Source: Pseudomonadota bacterium
Lineage (GTDB): Bacteria; Pseudomonadota; Gammaproteobacteria; QQUJ01
DNA: 64,000 nt
NCBI GenBank assembly: GCA_008501635.1
Contig: QQUJ01000010.1
Span: 731,079-795,078 of the forward strand
Reading direction: 5' to 3'
A model generated the notes under the pieces. That model saw only the letters and a program-made list of their open reading frames with translations. It searched no databases and was not told the DNA's origin. This document shows positions 8,236 through 17,406 of this stretch, piece by piece. The translations under genes and the position numbers were made by a program. Numbering within the stretch: position 1 is the first letter of the stretch; every line of letters starts with the position of its first letter.

Positions 8236-9954
8236 CTATTCCGGCAGTGTGTAACGGGCATTCACCAACTCTGTAATCATCCGCCGTGTCTGCCAGGGTT
8301 CGAGGTCGGTACGACGTTCGACACGTTCCGTTTCGTCGGCGAGGTAATCATCCTTGATTGCATGGCGGAACCAGCGCGAGTAATCGCCGCGGTGGAGGTG
8401 GTACATCCAGGTCGCCTCATCGATGCCTTGGGCGGTCTGGCAGAAAACCATCAGATTTTGCGCCTTCAGGTTGTGCTGGTTGTTGGGGCCGCGGAAATAG
8501 AAACTGTGCCAGCGCAGGTTGCCTTCTGCGTACTTGCGGAGGTGGCGGATGCGCTCGGCCCGCCCGCGCTGTGCCTGCATCGAAAACGGTGGCTGCCCAT
8601 CCCGGACAAACCAGACGACGACATTGGTCGGTTGATACGACAGACCTTCCGGCCACGTCAATGGCTGGTCCGTTGCGTCAGCGAATTTCCTGAGAGTCTC
8701 TTGCGGCGAATGGCCGATGGCCACAACCACGTCGATCGGAGTGAGGATGGCCGGCGCCACATGGTCTGGATGCACGGTGACCAGGATGGTCTCCTGGAGC
8801 TGTTGCGGCAGCACGGCTGCGGCGTGACCCCAGGTGCTGGGCAGCATATGGTGTGCCTCGTCCACCACCAGCCAGTGCGGCCGCCCGGTGCGGGCGCGCA
8901 TGGCCTGCAGGTTCGGTATGAGCTGGGCGAAAAAATTCGGTCGATCATCCAGCGGAATACCGAGGAGATTGACGCCCACATTGATCTTCGGATCTTCGAG
9001 AATCGACAACACTTCGCCGACGCTGGGAGCGCGCCACTGGTTACCGAGCGTCACGATGTCGCGTAGCGTTCCGTAATCGCCCTCTGGATCGATAACACAG
9101 ACCTGGTAGTCCTTCTCGATGAGACGCTCGACGACGCTGGCGGCGAGCGTGGATTTGCCGCAGCCGGAAGGCCCGGCAACCAGCATGTTGTGGCCGTAGG
9201 GCGGCAGTTGCACCGTGGTTGCATCCGCGCGTTTCCCGAGCAAAATTAAATGTTGTGGAAGTGTACCTGCCAGTCGGCGTAAATCGTTGGCGATCAACTC
9301 ATCGATCAGTTCGATAACCCCGTTACCATTCTCGGCCACCGTCACGAAGTCGGCGATCGCCTTGATGGAGGGTGCCGCGTTGGCCACCGCCACGGCGCAT
9401 TCACAGCGTTCCAGAAACGAATGATCGTTTTCCGCGTCACCGATGCCCACCACCTCGTGGCGCGAAAGCCCCAGTTCGCGCAGTGCGTACTCAAGCCCAG
9501 TTGCCTTGTTGACGCCGGCCGGCAGTATCATGACCGCGCCGCGATTACCGATCACCTGGGCCTCGAGGCCGAGTTCCCAGATGACGTCCTGAACCGCCGC
9601 ACGGTGCGGTGCGTGCGTCGCCACCAGCACCTGTCCGATCTCCAGCGGATCAACCCCGCGCTCCTGCAGGCCCTGTATCAGCAGCTTGGACGGTGGATTG
9701 GCGAGTTGCGTCTCTTCCCTGCTTGCGGGATCGTAGACGATGGCGCCGTTTTCGGCGACGACGATGTCGAACAGCTGCGCGCAGGGACAAACCGCCAGCA
9801 GATCGTCGAGCCGGCGACCTGTGACCAGGATTGTCCGCCTGCCGGAAACCCTCACGCGCTCCAGGGCGCGTGCCACCTGCTCCGACACGCTGTCATCCGA
9901 GGCCAATGTTCCATCGTAGTCAGTCACGAGTGCCAGGTAACGCATATCGTTCAC
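8236..9954 (-). CDS. HAD-IIB phosphatase fused to a P-loop ATPase
   Basis: A 572-residue two-domain protein. Residues 1-220 form a Cof-type HAD phosphatase: DYDGT with Asp12/Asp14, TGR near 45, Lys150, and GDAEND at 172-177. Residues about 235-450 form a RecA/HerA-like ATPase: Walker A GPSGCGKST at 261-269, a Walker B strand WLVVDEAHH near 361-369, then a QQLQETILVTVHPDHV segment. The C-terminal 100 residues carry FRGPNNQHNLKAQNL and a W.YHLHRGDYSRWFRHAIKDD motif that I associate with other HAD/sugar-related proteins but cannot name. The start is GTG at 9954; ATG at 9945 is an alternative. Neither its substrate nor how ATPase and phosphatase cooperate is known to me. It stands alone, with 155 bases on one side and 675 on the other. 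Confidence 0.8.
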   Translation of the reverse strand: MNDMRYLALVTDYDGTLASDDSVSEQVARALERVRVSGRRTILVTGRRLDDLLAVCPCAQLFDIVVAENGAIVYDPASREETQLANPPSKLLIQGLQERGVDPLEIGQVLVATHAPHRAAVQDVIWELGLEAQVIGNRGAVMILPAGVNKATGLEYALRELGLSRHEVVGIGDAENDHSFLERCECAVAVANAAPSIKAIADFVTVAENGNGVIELIDELIANDLRRLAGTLPQHLILLGKRADATTVQLPPYGHNMLVAGPSGCGKSTLAASVVERLIEKDYQVCVIDPEGDYGTLRDIVTLGNQWRAPSVGEVLSILEDPKINVGVNLLGIPLDDRPNFFAQLIPNLQAMRARTGRPHWLVVDEAHHMLPSTWGHAAAVLPQQLQETILVTVHPDHVAPAILTPIDVVVAIGHSPQETLRKFADATDQPLTWPEGLSYQPTNVVVWFVRDGQPPFSMQAQRGRAERIRHLRKYAEGNLRWHSFYFRGPNNQHNLKAQNLMVFCQTAQGIDEATWMYHLHRGDYSRWFRHAIKDDYLADETERVERRTDLEPWQTRRMITELVNARYTLPE

Positions 9955-10629
9955 CCATTATCTGTTTGATGCCATTAGGCGTCGGACGGCAACGTATTTG
10001 TGACGGCCTGAGTATGTGTTGACGGGAATCAAAGTACGCTGAACGTCTTCTGATTAAGGAATCACTGAACACGACTTAATCAGAGGTTTCGTAAGCATAC
10101 ATTTTGTTGCGTGTTTTGGACACGCCACCAGATGATCAGGAGAAGAACGCAGAATCATCTGATCGGCTGCGGGCCGGCGCCACGCAGGTTGTCCGGCACT
10201 GCGTAGGCTTGAGGCTGTGCGTTTTTTTTGAGAGGGTGTCGAGGTGATGGCTGGTTCCTTCCGTTGGATTCCAAGTTCGGTGCCGACCACCACCATGGAA
10301 GAAGCCGGGCTTTAGAATCTCTGAAGTTTTGATGCAAAATTTGTAATAGGGTGGGGTAATTGAATCGATGCGCGCTTCTGCGTGCAATCCACGCATGAAT
10401 ATAACCGAACAATCCTAACAGTGGCATTTCCCATGATTTCAACACTTGTGACCACCGCAACACCCGCGCCAGTACTGAATATTTACGGGCTATTCGCAAT
10501 CGGGCGGGAGTAATGCGGATCGTGTTCAATCGCGCAGGCGCGGTTGGTGGAATAGGTGTGGTTCGGAGGCATTGCCAGCAGATGTCACTCGTAGTGATCG
10601 CGGGCAGGCAGGTAATCTGAGGTTCTGGT
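9955..10629. other. Gene-free stretch with mobile-element remnant
   Basis: 675 bases without a convincing gene. Several overlapping open frames exist but none has a family resemblance or a ribosome site. A 10-bp inverted repeat, TCTGATTAAG at 10049-10058 and CTTAATCAGA at 10075-10084, lies inside a segment (10061-10090) that matches the outer end of the foldback element at 55736-55770 in reverse orientation. The rest has no structure I can interpret. Confidence 0.5.
10049..10090. repeat. Partial copy of the 55736 foldback element end
   Basis: GAATCACTGAACACGACT followed by TAATCAGAGGTTTC is the reverse complement of the left end of the element at 55736-55770 with about three substitutions. 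TCTGATTAAG and CTTAATCAGA also form a small hairpin with a 16-base loop. The rest of the element is absent, so this is an end fragment or a deletion derivative. Confidence 0.55.
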
Positions 10630-11574
10630 TTGACAGCTATTCCCATGACTCCACGCACTTACCGCGCCGACGCTCTGCTGCTCTTGGCCGCCCTCATCTG
10701 GGGCACCGGCTTCGTCGCCCAACGTCTCGGCATGGAATCGGTCGGCCCCATGCTCTTCAACGCGCTGCGTTTTACCATCGGCGCGCTGGTGCTGTTGCCC
10801 TGGGCGATCCGCGCGCAGCGATTCGAGGTATCAACTCACCGCACCCGCGATAGCCTCAACGCTGGTTTGCTGGCCGGCGGTGTGCTTTTCATTGCCGCCG
10901 GATTGCAGCAGGCGGGCCTGCTCTGGACCAGCGTCGCCAATGCCGGGTTTATCACCGGTCTCTACGTACTCTTCGTTCCGCTCCTGGGCCTGCTCGCCAG
11001 TCACCGTACGCCGACAGGCACTTGGACCGGTGCGATCCTCGCGGTCGTCGGTCTTTATTTTCTCAGTGTGACCGAAGATCTCGCCGTTTCGTTGGGTGAT
11101 GGATTGCAACTCCTAGGCGCAGTGTTCTGGGCGGTGCATGTACTGGTGCTGGGCCGCTACTCGCGGCGCGTACCGGTGATTACGCTGGCGTGCGTGCAGT
11201 TCGCAGTCTGTGCCCTGCTCAGCCTGGCGGCAGCCCTGGTATTCGAGCCGATCTCCCTGGCGGGTATCGGCGCAGCGATGGACGCGGTTCTCTACAGCGG
11301 CCTGCTGGCGGTGGGGGTGGGTTACACGTTGCAGGTGGTCGGCCAGCGCAACGCCCCGGCCGCCCATGCGGCGATTCTGCTCAGCCTGGAAGCGGTTTTT
11401 GCGGCGTTGGCGGGTTGGATCGTGCTCAATGAGGGGTTGAGCTGGCGGGGGGTCCTGGGCGGCGCGCTGATGCTGGCGGGGATGCTGATCGCACAGCTGG
11501 CGCCCCTTTTGACGCGACGTCGGTTGCGGGCTCAGGGATTGCCGGCTGAGCAGGGCAGAGAAACCGTGGAATGA
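10630..11574 (+). CDS. DMT-family permease with two EamA domains
   Basis: Ten-helix drug/metabolite transporter of about 314 residues with two EamA repeats, residues about 15-150 and 160-295. The first repeat starts with LLLLAALIWGTGFVAQRLGME and the second with LLGAVFWAVHVLVLGRYSRR; each ends in the usual glycine-rich helix pair (NAGFITGLYVLFVPLLGLL, APAAHAAILLSLEAVFAALAGW). Such proteins usually export amino acids or metabolites; no substrate can be assigned. TTG at 10630 has TGAGG 7 bases upstream, whereas the ATG at 10645 has no clear ribosome site, so TTG is used with reservation. The gene stands alone. Confidence 0.85.
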   Translation: MTAIPMTPRTYRADALLLLAALIWGTGFVAQRLGMESVGPMLFNALRFTIGALVLLPWAIRAQRFEVSTHRTRDSLNAGLLAGGVLFIAAGLQQAGLLWTSVANAGFITGLYVLFVPLLGLLASHRTPTGTWTGAILAVVGLYFLSVTEDLAVSLGDGLQLLGAVFWAVHVLVLGRYSRRVPVITLACVQFAVCALLSLAAALVFEPISLAGIGAAMDAVLYSGLLAVGVGYTLQVVGQRNAPAAHAAILLSLEAVFAALAGWIVLNEGLSWRGVLGGALMLAGMLIAQLAPLLTRRRLRAQGLPAEQGRETVE

Positions 11575-11634
11575 ACCTCGGACCGATGGCGTTGGCCCGG
11601 AGTGTCGGCTCGGCACGATGCGATCAGGCGGTTC

Positions 11635-11790
11635 TCAGTCTTTTTTCTTGTAACGTTTCGCGACGATCAACCCTACCACCCCGATGCCCAACGGTGCGAA
11701 GGCGCTGGGTTCGGGCACCGAGACCGCCTCCGTCGCGTGACTGAGGGCGGGTGAGGCGAGGGGTAGCAGTCCAATAGTGGCGTTACAGGG
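11635..11790 (-). pseudogene. PEP-CTERM sorting-signal remnant or tiny PEP-CTERM protein
   Basis: On the minus strand, ending at TGA 11637-11635, the frame encodes a hydrophobic stretch with Ala-X-Ala-like end (LLPLASPALSHA), then VPEPSAFAPL, a transmembrane segment GIGVVGLIVA and a basic tail KRYKKKD. This is the canonical PEP-CTERM exosortase signal: PEP, helix, Arg/Lys-rich end. There is almost no mature domain and no ATG, and the 5' part overlaps the end of the Lrp-type gene. The simplest reading is the residue of a PEP-CTERM protein after an internal deletion. No exosortase is in the window. Confidence 0.55.
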
Positions 11791-12271
11791 TGGTTTGACT
11801 GCCTTGGGAGTCTGCCAGGGGGAGAGCGGTGTCGTATTTGATCTCCCTCAGCGACGCGAAAGATTCAACGCCCCGCACGCCGGGTAGCACGAAAAGGCAG
11901 CTGTGGAGAAAGGCATCGTAGGCGGCGACATCTGCCACCATGATCTTGAGCAGGTAGTCGGAACTGCCCATGGTGCTGTAGCACTCCAGAATTTCAGGCC
12001 GGTTCATCACTGCGCGTTCGAACTGCTCGACGATGCCTTCGCTGTGGCGCGTGATGGTGACGTGTGCGAAGACACAAAATCCTATCCCAACCTTCTCCGG
12101 CTCGAGGATCGCAGCATAGCGGCGAATGATGCCGCTCTCCTCCAAGGCCTTCAGCCGTCGCCAGCAGGGGGCGGGGGAGAGGCCCACCTGCTCGGCCAGC
12201 GCCTGGTTGGTTATCCGACCGTCACGCTGAAGTATCGAGAGGATATTTGCTTCATAACGGTCGTATGGCAT
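11783..12271 (-). CDS. Lrp/AsnC-family transcriptional regulator
   Basis: 162-residue leucine-responsive-type regulator. The N-terminal winged helix-turn-helix is at residues about 5-55, with NQALAEQVGLSPAPCWRRLKALEE as recognition region. The RAM ligand-binding/oligomerisation domain follows (VGIGFCVFAHVTI, EILECYSTMGSSDYLLKIMVADVAAYDAFL). An AAGGAG site lies before the ATG. It is transcribed divergently from the indolepyruvate ferredoxin oxidoreductase gene across a 155-base A+T-rich gap, so it very probably senses an amino acid and controls that gene and itself. Confidence 0.92.
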   Translation of the reverse strand: MPYDRYEANILSILQRDGRITNQALAEQVGLSPAPCWRRLKALEESGIIRRYAAILEPEKVGIGFCVFAHVTITRHSEGIVEQFERAVMNRPEILECYSTMGSSDYLLKIMVADVAAYDAFLHSCLFVLPGVRGVESFASLREIKYDTALPLADSQGSQTTL

Positions 12272-12426
12272 TTAAATTGCTCCTTAATGAGAAATAAGAA
12301 CTATAATTGCTCGTCGACGCAAATACAGCGCAATAATAGCAAAAATATTTCGCTTCACCCTTGCTAGCCTTTGTTTGTACGTGATGAAACCGCCGTAGAG
12401 CGGCTTGAACACCAGGAGGAAGAGGT
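12272..12426. promoter_or_regulatory. Divergent A+T-rich promoter region, Lrp-type target
   Basis: 155 bases between divergently transcribed lrp-like and ferredoxin-oxidoreductase genes. The half near the regulator is strongly A+T-rich (AATAATAGCAAAAATATTTC), as expected for Lrp-type binding. AGGAGGA at 12414-12420 is the ribosome site for the GTG at 12427. No unambiguous -35/-10 pair stands out. Confidence 0.4.
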
Positions 12427-15400
12427 GTGAGCACGACCGTTGATAGGCGCTATGCGCTTGACGATTGCTATACCCGCGAAAGCGGTTGTTTCTATGTCAC
12501 CGGTACGCAGGCGCTGGTGATGTTGCCGTTGCTGCAGGCGCGCGCCGACCGTGCGGCCAAGCTCGATACCGCGGGATTCATCAGCGGTTACCGCGGATCT
12601 CCACTGGGTGGCTACGACCAGGCGCTGTGGAAGGCGCAGGTGCATCTTGAACGCCACGACATCCACTTTGTCGCTGCCATCAACGAGGAACTCGGGGCGA
12701 CGGCGGTGGCCGGTTCGCAGCAAGTGGAGGCGGAGGGTGCAGCGGCGACTCGCGACGGTGTCTTTGGGCTGTTCTACGCCAAGGGACCGGGCATCGATAG
12801 GGCGGGCGATGCGTTGAAGCACGGCCACGCCAACGGCAGTTCGCCCCACGGCGGGGTGCTGGTGGTGGCCGGCGACGATCATGGCTGTGTCTCGTCGTCC
12901 ATGTCGCACCAGAGCGATCTCGCTCTTCAGGCGTGGCATATGCCGATTCTCAATCCGGCCAATCTGCAGGATTATCTCGAATTCGGACTTTACGGTTGGG
13001 CGCTGTCGCGCTTTTCAGGTGCGTGGGTGGGGTTCAAGGCGATCTCCGAGACGGTGGAGAGTGCAGGTGTGGTGACCGTGCCCGAGGTCATGCCACGCTT
13101 CGCTGTACCGGTGGAGTTCACGGCGCCGGCGGACGGGTTGCACTACCGCTGGCCCAATCTGCCCAGCGCCGAGATTGAGCAACGCATGTTGAACCGGCTC
13201 GATGCGGTGCGGGCATTCGCCGTCGTCAACTCCATAGACCGCCTGCTGGCCGATCCGCGCGAGGCGACGCTGGGGATCGTCACCACCGGCAAGGCACATC
13301 TCGATCTGATGCAGGCATTGGAAGATCTGGGTCTAAGTCCGGACGATCTCAGTAGCCTCGGAATTCGGCTCTACAAAGTGGGCCTGAGCTTCCCCCTGGA
13401 ACCACAACGCATGCTTGCATTTGCGGCCGGATTGGATGAAGTCCTGGTGGTGGAGGAGAAGGGGCCGGTGGTGGAGCAGCAGCTCAAGTCACTGCTTTTT
13501 GATCATCGCAGGATCGGTACGCTGGTGTTGGGAAAACGCGATGAAAAGGGCATGCCGTTGATTCCCGAGGTCGATGAGACACGGCCCTATCTTTTGCGCT
13601 CTGTCCTGCGGCGTTGGTTGGTGCGTACACGGCCGCAGTTGAAGTTGATCGATGAATCCGTGGTGATTGAAGCACCCGCGGCGGTGGAGTCGCTCGGGCA
13701 GCGTGTGCCCTATTTCTGCCCCGGTTGCCCGCACAACACTTCCACCCGGGTGCCCGAGGGCAGCCGTGCTTACGGCGGTATCGGCTGCCATTACATGGCG
13801 GCGTGGATGGACCGCAATACCCAGGGGCTGATTCAGATGGGCGGTGAGGGTGCCAACTGGATCGGCCTCGCGCCATTCACCAAAACCGGGCATGTGTTTC
13901 AGAATCTGGGCGATGGTACGTTCTCGCACTCCGGATCGCTGGCGATACGCGCTGCGGTCGCTGAGGGTGTGAACATTACCTACAAGATCCTGGTAAACGA
14001 TGCGGTCGCCATGACCGGCGGTCAACCGGTGGAGGGGAGCCCCACGGTCGACGCCATCTGCCATCAACTTGCTGGCGAGGGCGTAAAGACGCTGGCAGTG
14101 GTGTCGGACGATGACCAGCAGTTCGCGCGCGAGCGTTTCCCTTCTGGAGTGCGCTTCTATCCCCGTGATCGGCTGAATTCCGTTCAGGAGGGGTTGCGCG
14201 GCACGCCGGGCGTTTCGGTATTGCTCTACGTGCAGACCTGTGCGGCCGAGAAGCGGCGACGGCGCAAACGCGGTAAGTACCCCGATCCGGCACGGCGCCT
14301 GGTGATCAACGAACAGGTCTGCGAAGGCTGCGGGGATTGCAGTACCGCATCGAACTGTCTGGCGATTACCCCGGTCGAGACCGAGTGGGGGCGGAAGCGG
14401 CGCATCGATCAGACGGCCTGCAACAAGGACTACAGCTGCAACGACGGATTCTGCCCCAGTTTTGTCACCGTGGTGGGTGGGCGGCTACGGCAGCATTCGC
14501 GCGTCAATGAAGATGAGTTGGCGCGGCTGGCGCAAGGGTTGCCCGAACCCGCAGTGGCGCTGGGCGACGGCGATTTCAATCTCCTCGTGACCGGTGTTGG
14601 CGGCACCGGCATCGTCACCGTCGGCGCGATCGTCTGTGTTGCCGCGCATCTGGAGGGGCATGCAGCATCGGTGCTCGATTTCATGGGTTTCGCCCAAAAG
14701 GGCGGTGCGGTGATCAGTCACGTGCGTCTGGCCAGGGATGTCGGGAAACTCCACCAGGTACGTATCGATCGCGCGCGCGCCGATGCCCTGATCGCCTGCG
14801 ATCTGGTGGTGGCCAATCAACCCGAACCGCTGGCGGCGCTGAAAGCGGATACGCGGGTGGTGGCATCGGTGGACGTGATGCCGACCGCCGAACTGGTGCT
14901 GAATCCCGACAAGGACCTCAACGCATCGCTGATGCTGCAACGCATTCGCGCTCAGGTCGGTCGTGAACGGACCGATGCGGCGGCGTTTCGCCATTGGGCC
15001 GAGCGACTGACCGGCAGTACCACAGGCGCCAACGTTCTGCAGCTTGGCTATGCATGGCAGCGCGGTCTGGTTCCGGTGAGCCGCGCGGCGCTGGAACGCG
15101 CCATCGAGTTGAATGGCGTCGCCGTGGCCGCCAACCAGCAGGTCTTTACCCTGGGCAGGGTGCTCGCCGAGTATCCGGACGCATTGCGCGCATGGATCGA
15201 CCCGAGCGAAACGCGGGACCGGGCGGTATCGACTGAGAGTGTCGAGGCAATGGTCGCGCGTCGTGTCGATTATTTAACGAATTACCAGAATGCCGCCTAT
15301 GCTGAGCGCTATCGCCGGTTTGTGCACGAAGTGTCGGAAGCCGTGGATCAGCGAGTCGCGGGCGCTGATGCGTTCACCCGGGCCGTGGCGCACGACCTGT

Positions 15401-15894
15401 TCAGGTTGATGGCGTACAAGGACGAATACGAGGTGGCGCGACTGCACAGCGAGCCCGAGTTTCTGGCAACCATCGCGGAACAGTTCGAGGGCGGCTACGC
15501 GTTGGAGTTCAACCTTGCACCGCCGTTTCTGGCTCGCAGGGATCCCGTCACGGGACTACCGATGAAACGACGTTTCGGTGCCTGGGTGCTTCCCCTGTTC
15601 CGTGGCCTGGCGCGGCTCAAGGGATTGCGCGGCACAATGTTCGATCCCTTTGGCCATACCGCCGAACGGCGCATGGAACGCCGACTGATTGAAAGTTATC
15701 GGGAAACCATCAAAGGGCTATTGCCGACACTCAGCAAAGCTAATCTTGATCTGGCCGTGGAAATCGCAAACCTCCCGGCCTCCGTGCGCGGCTACGGGCA
15801 TGTCAAGTTGCGCTCAGTAGAGGTATTCGCTGCCCGCGAGAAAGAGTTGCTGCTGCGGTACGCGGAGCAGAAAGCTTTGGCGCAGGCGGCCTAG
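12427..15894 (+). CDS. Fused indolepyruvate ferredoxin oxidoreductase
   Basis: 1155-residue single-chain 2-oxoacid:ferredoxin oxidoreductase, inferred to decarboxylate aryl (or branched) pyruvates to acyl-CoA with ferredoxin as electron acceptor. The N-terminal pyrimidine-binding domain starts the protein (GFISGYRGSPLGGYD). The thiamine-diphosphate domain has CPGCPHNTSTR near 430 and GIGCHYMAAWMD near 451. A cysteine-rich segment at about 628-680 (CEGCGDC, CNKDYSCNDGFCPS) likely holds a 4Fe-4S cluster. The gamma domain begins at VTGVGGTGIVTVGA near 720, and a DUF6537-like C-terminal region follows. The GTG start has a near-perfect AGGAGGA. The divergent Lrp-type regulator points to amino-acid catabolism. 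Its stop codon abuts the long foldback element. Confidence 0.9.
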   Translation: MSTTVDRRYALDDCYTRESGCFYVTGTQALVMLPLLQARADRAAKLDTAGFISGYRGSPLGGYDQALWKAQVHLERHDIHFVAAINEELGATAVAGSQQVEAEGAAATRDGVFGLFYAKGPGIDRAGDALKHGHANGSSPHGGVLVVAGDDHGCVSSSMSHQSDLALQAWHMPILNPANLQDYLEFGLYGWALSRFSGAWVGFKAISETVESAGVVTVPEVMPRFAVPVEFTAPADGLHYRWPNLPSAEIEQRMLNRLDAVRAFAVVNSIDRLLADPREATLGIVTTGKAHLDLMQALEDLGLSPDDLSSLGIRLYKVGLSFPLEPQRMLAFAAGLDEVLVVEEKGPVVEQQLKSLLFDHRRIGTLVLGKRDEKGMPLIPEVDETRPYLLRSVLRRWLVRTRPQLKLIDESVVIEAPAAVESLGQRVPYFCPGCPHNTSTRVPEGSRAYGGIGCHYMAAWMDRNTQGLIQMGGEGANWIGLAPFTKTGHVFQNLGDGTFSHSGSLAIRAAVAEGVNITYKILVNDAVAMTGGQPVEGSPTVDAICHQLAGEGVKTLAVVSDDDQQFARERFPSGVRFYPRDRLNSVQEGLRGTPGVSVLLYVQTCAAEKRRRRKRGKYPDPARRLVINEQVCEGCGDCSTASNCLAITPVETEWGRKRRIDQTACNKDYSCNDGFCPSFVTVVGGRLRQHSRVNEDELARLAQGLPEPAVALGDGDFNLLVTGVGGTGIVTVGAIVCVAAHLEGHAASVLDFMGFAQKGGAVISHVRLARDVGKLHQVRIDRARADALIACDLVVANQPEPLAALKADTRVVASVDVMPTAELVLNPDKDLNASLMLQRIRAQVGRERTDAAAFRHWAERLTGSTTGANVLQLGYAWQRGLVPVSRAALERAIELNGVAVAANQQVFTLGRVLAEYPDALRAWIDPSETRDRAVSTESVEAMVARRVDYLTNYQNAAYAERYRRFVHEVSEAVDQRVAGADAFTRAVAHDLFRLMAYKDEYEVARLHSEPEFLATIAEQFEGGYALEFNLAPPFLARRDPVTGLPMKRRFGAWVLPLFRGLARLKGLRGTMFDPFGHTAERRMERRLIESYRETIKGLLPTLSKANLDLAVEIANLPASVRGYGHVKLRSVEVFAAREKELLLRYAEQKALAQAA

Positions 15895-16157
15895 TACTCT
15901 TTCAAGATGCTATTGACGCCTTCAGCGCCCCTGTGGTGTTTCGCCGCAAGGCGCGTTGCGCAGGCAATGGCCCAGCCCTTGTCACGCGGCGCAACGCCGC
16001 GGCGGGACACCAGAGGGGTGCCCTGCGGGTTGGCCTGTCAGCGTCCCTGGACGGCGTTGCAGCTCTTGCAAAGGACTAGGCCATTCGCAGCGAGCCGCGC
16101 CTTGCCAGGAACGCTGACAGACCAACTGCAGGCGTCAATAGCATTTTGAAAGAGTAC
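15894..16157. repeat. 264-bp long foldback element between convergent genes
   Basis: The two ends are 28-bp inverted repeats with one mismatch: 15894-15921 begins GTACTCTTTCAAGATGC and 16130-16157 ends GCATTTTGAAAGAGTAC. The interior is also palindromic. 15953-15990 (CAAGGCGCGTTGCG, AATGGCCCAGCCCTTG) pairs with the segment ending near 16105, and 16029-16050 (TGGCCTGTCAGCGTCC) pairs imperfectly with 16105-16126. The transcript would fold into one long hairpin. It begins at the stop codon of the upstream gene and its right end supplies the last codons and stop of the convergent SIMPL gene. It carries no credible gene. It may be a non-autonomous transposable element now acting as a bidirectional terminator; no target duplication is evident. 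Confidence 0.75.
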
Positions 16158-16839
16158 CAAGCAATTCGATTGTCCCCTGAATGGTGACGGTCACCTGCTG
16201 ATCGCCCGCCTCGATGGTAGGCGCTGAGCGTGCAAGACTCATTTCAGCACCGCGATACATCGGTTGCGGCGAGGAACCGCCGCTGTCGGACACCTGCATA
16301 TCCACCAGGCGGTATTGGTTGCGCCCCCATGCTTGTGTGATCAGTTGCGCACGGGTTTTGAACGCTTCGATGGCGCGCTGGGTGAGCTGATCCTCGATGT
16401 GTTTGCGCAACTCCGGCGAAAGCTCGTAAGTGAGCGAACGCAAGGCCAGCGTCTTCTGCAGCTCTCCCAGTAATGCGCTCAAGGCCTTGCTGTCGCGACT
16501 CTCCAGACGCATCGCCTGCCGGACCTGCCACTGCCCCGTCGGTTTTCCCGATTGATAGACCGGAGTTGTCCGGTACTCCAGAGTCTGGGACTTGATCGCG
16601 TGCTGCTGTTTCGCGGTTTGCAGGGCCGCGGCAATCAATCGATTCACTTGATCGCTGGCCCGCGCCACGTCCTGGCTCTCCTCTTGTGCATAGAGCGTCG
16701 CGACCACGATGTCATTTTCGACCTGATCGCTGGCGGCGGCGCTCAAGTGGACGCGATCGTAGGTGAGTGGCTGGGAGTCCGCGGTCGCGGGGGAGATTGC
16801 CATCAGGCCAAGTACCCCGGCTATCACAAATCGATTCAT
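16135..16839 (-). CDS. SIMPL-domain (DUF541) exported protein
   Basis: 234 residues with a signal peptide (MNRFVIAGVLGLMAISPATA) followed by a SIMPL/DUF541 domain. Typical are VENDIVVATLYAQEE, DQVNRLIAAALQTAK, SQTLEYRTTPVYQSGK with QWQVRQAMRLES, and a C-terminal VTVTIQGTIEL strand. Such proteins are periplasmic or surface-associated and poorly understood. The final residues LGTLSKCY and the stop are encoded inside the terminal repeat of the foldback element, so the native C-terminus has probably been replaced by insertion. It is divergent from tadA. Confidence 0.85.
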   Translation of the reverse strand: MNRFVIAGVLGLMAISPATADSQPLTYDRVHLSAAASDQVENDIVVATLYAQEESQDVARASDQVNRLIAAALQTAKQQHAIKSQTLEYRTTPVYQSGKPTGQWQVRQAMRLESRDSKALSALLGELQKTLALRSLTYELSPELRKHIEDQLTQRAIEAFKTRAQLITQAWGRNQYRLVDMQVSDSGGSSPQPMYRGAEMSLARSAPTIEAGDQQVTVTIQGTIELLGTLSKCY

Positions 16840-16928
16840 GGAGTGTTCCCTGTGTGGTTCGTTGTCTCACGACAGCATACTGTAGAATTGCGCGACCACC
16901 ACCCTGCTCCTTCAAGTGTTCATCATAG

Positions 16929-17402
<474 letters not shown>

Positions 17403-17406
17403 TGTG

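Noticed and set aside
10155..10658. 167-codon minus-strand frame in the gap before the EamA gene
   Set aside because: No ribosome site, unusual composition and no recognised family; it spans a mobile-element fragment.
15907..16149. 80-codon frame inside the foldback element
   Set aside because: It covers only the palindrome and encodes no recognisable protein.
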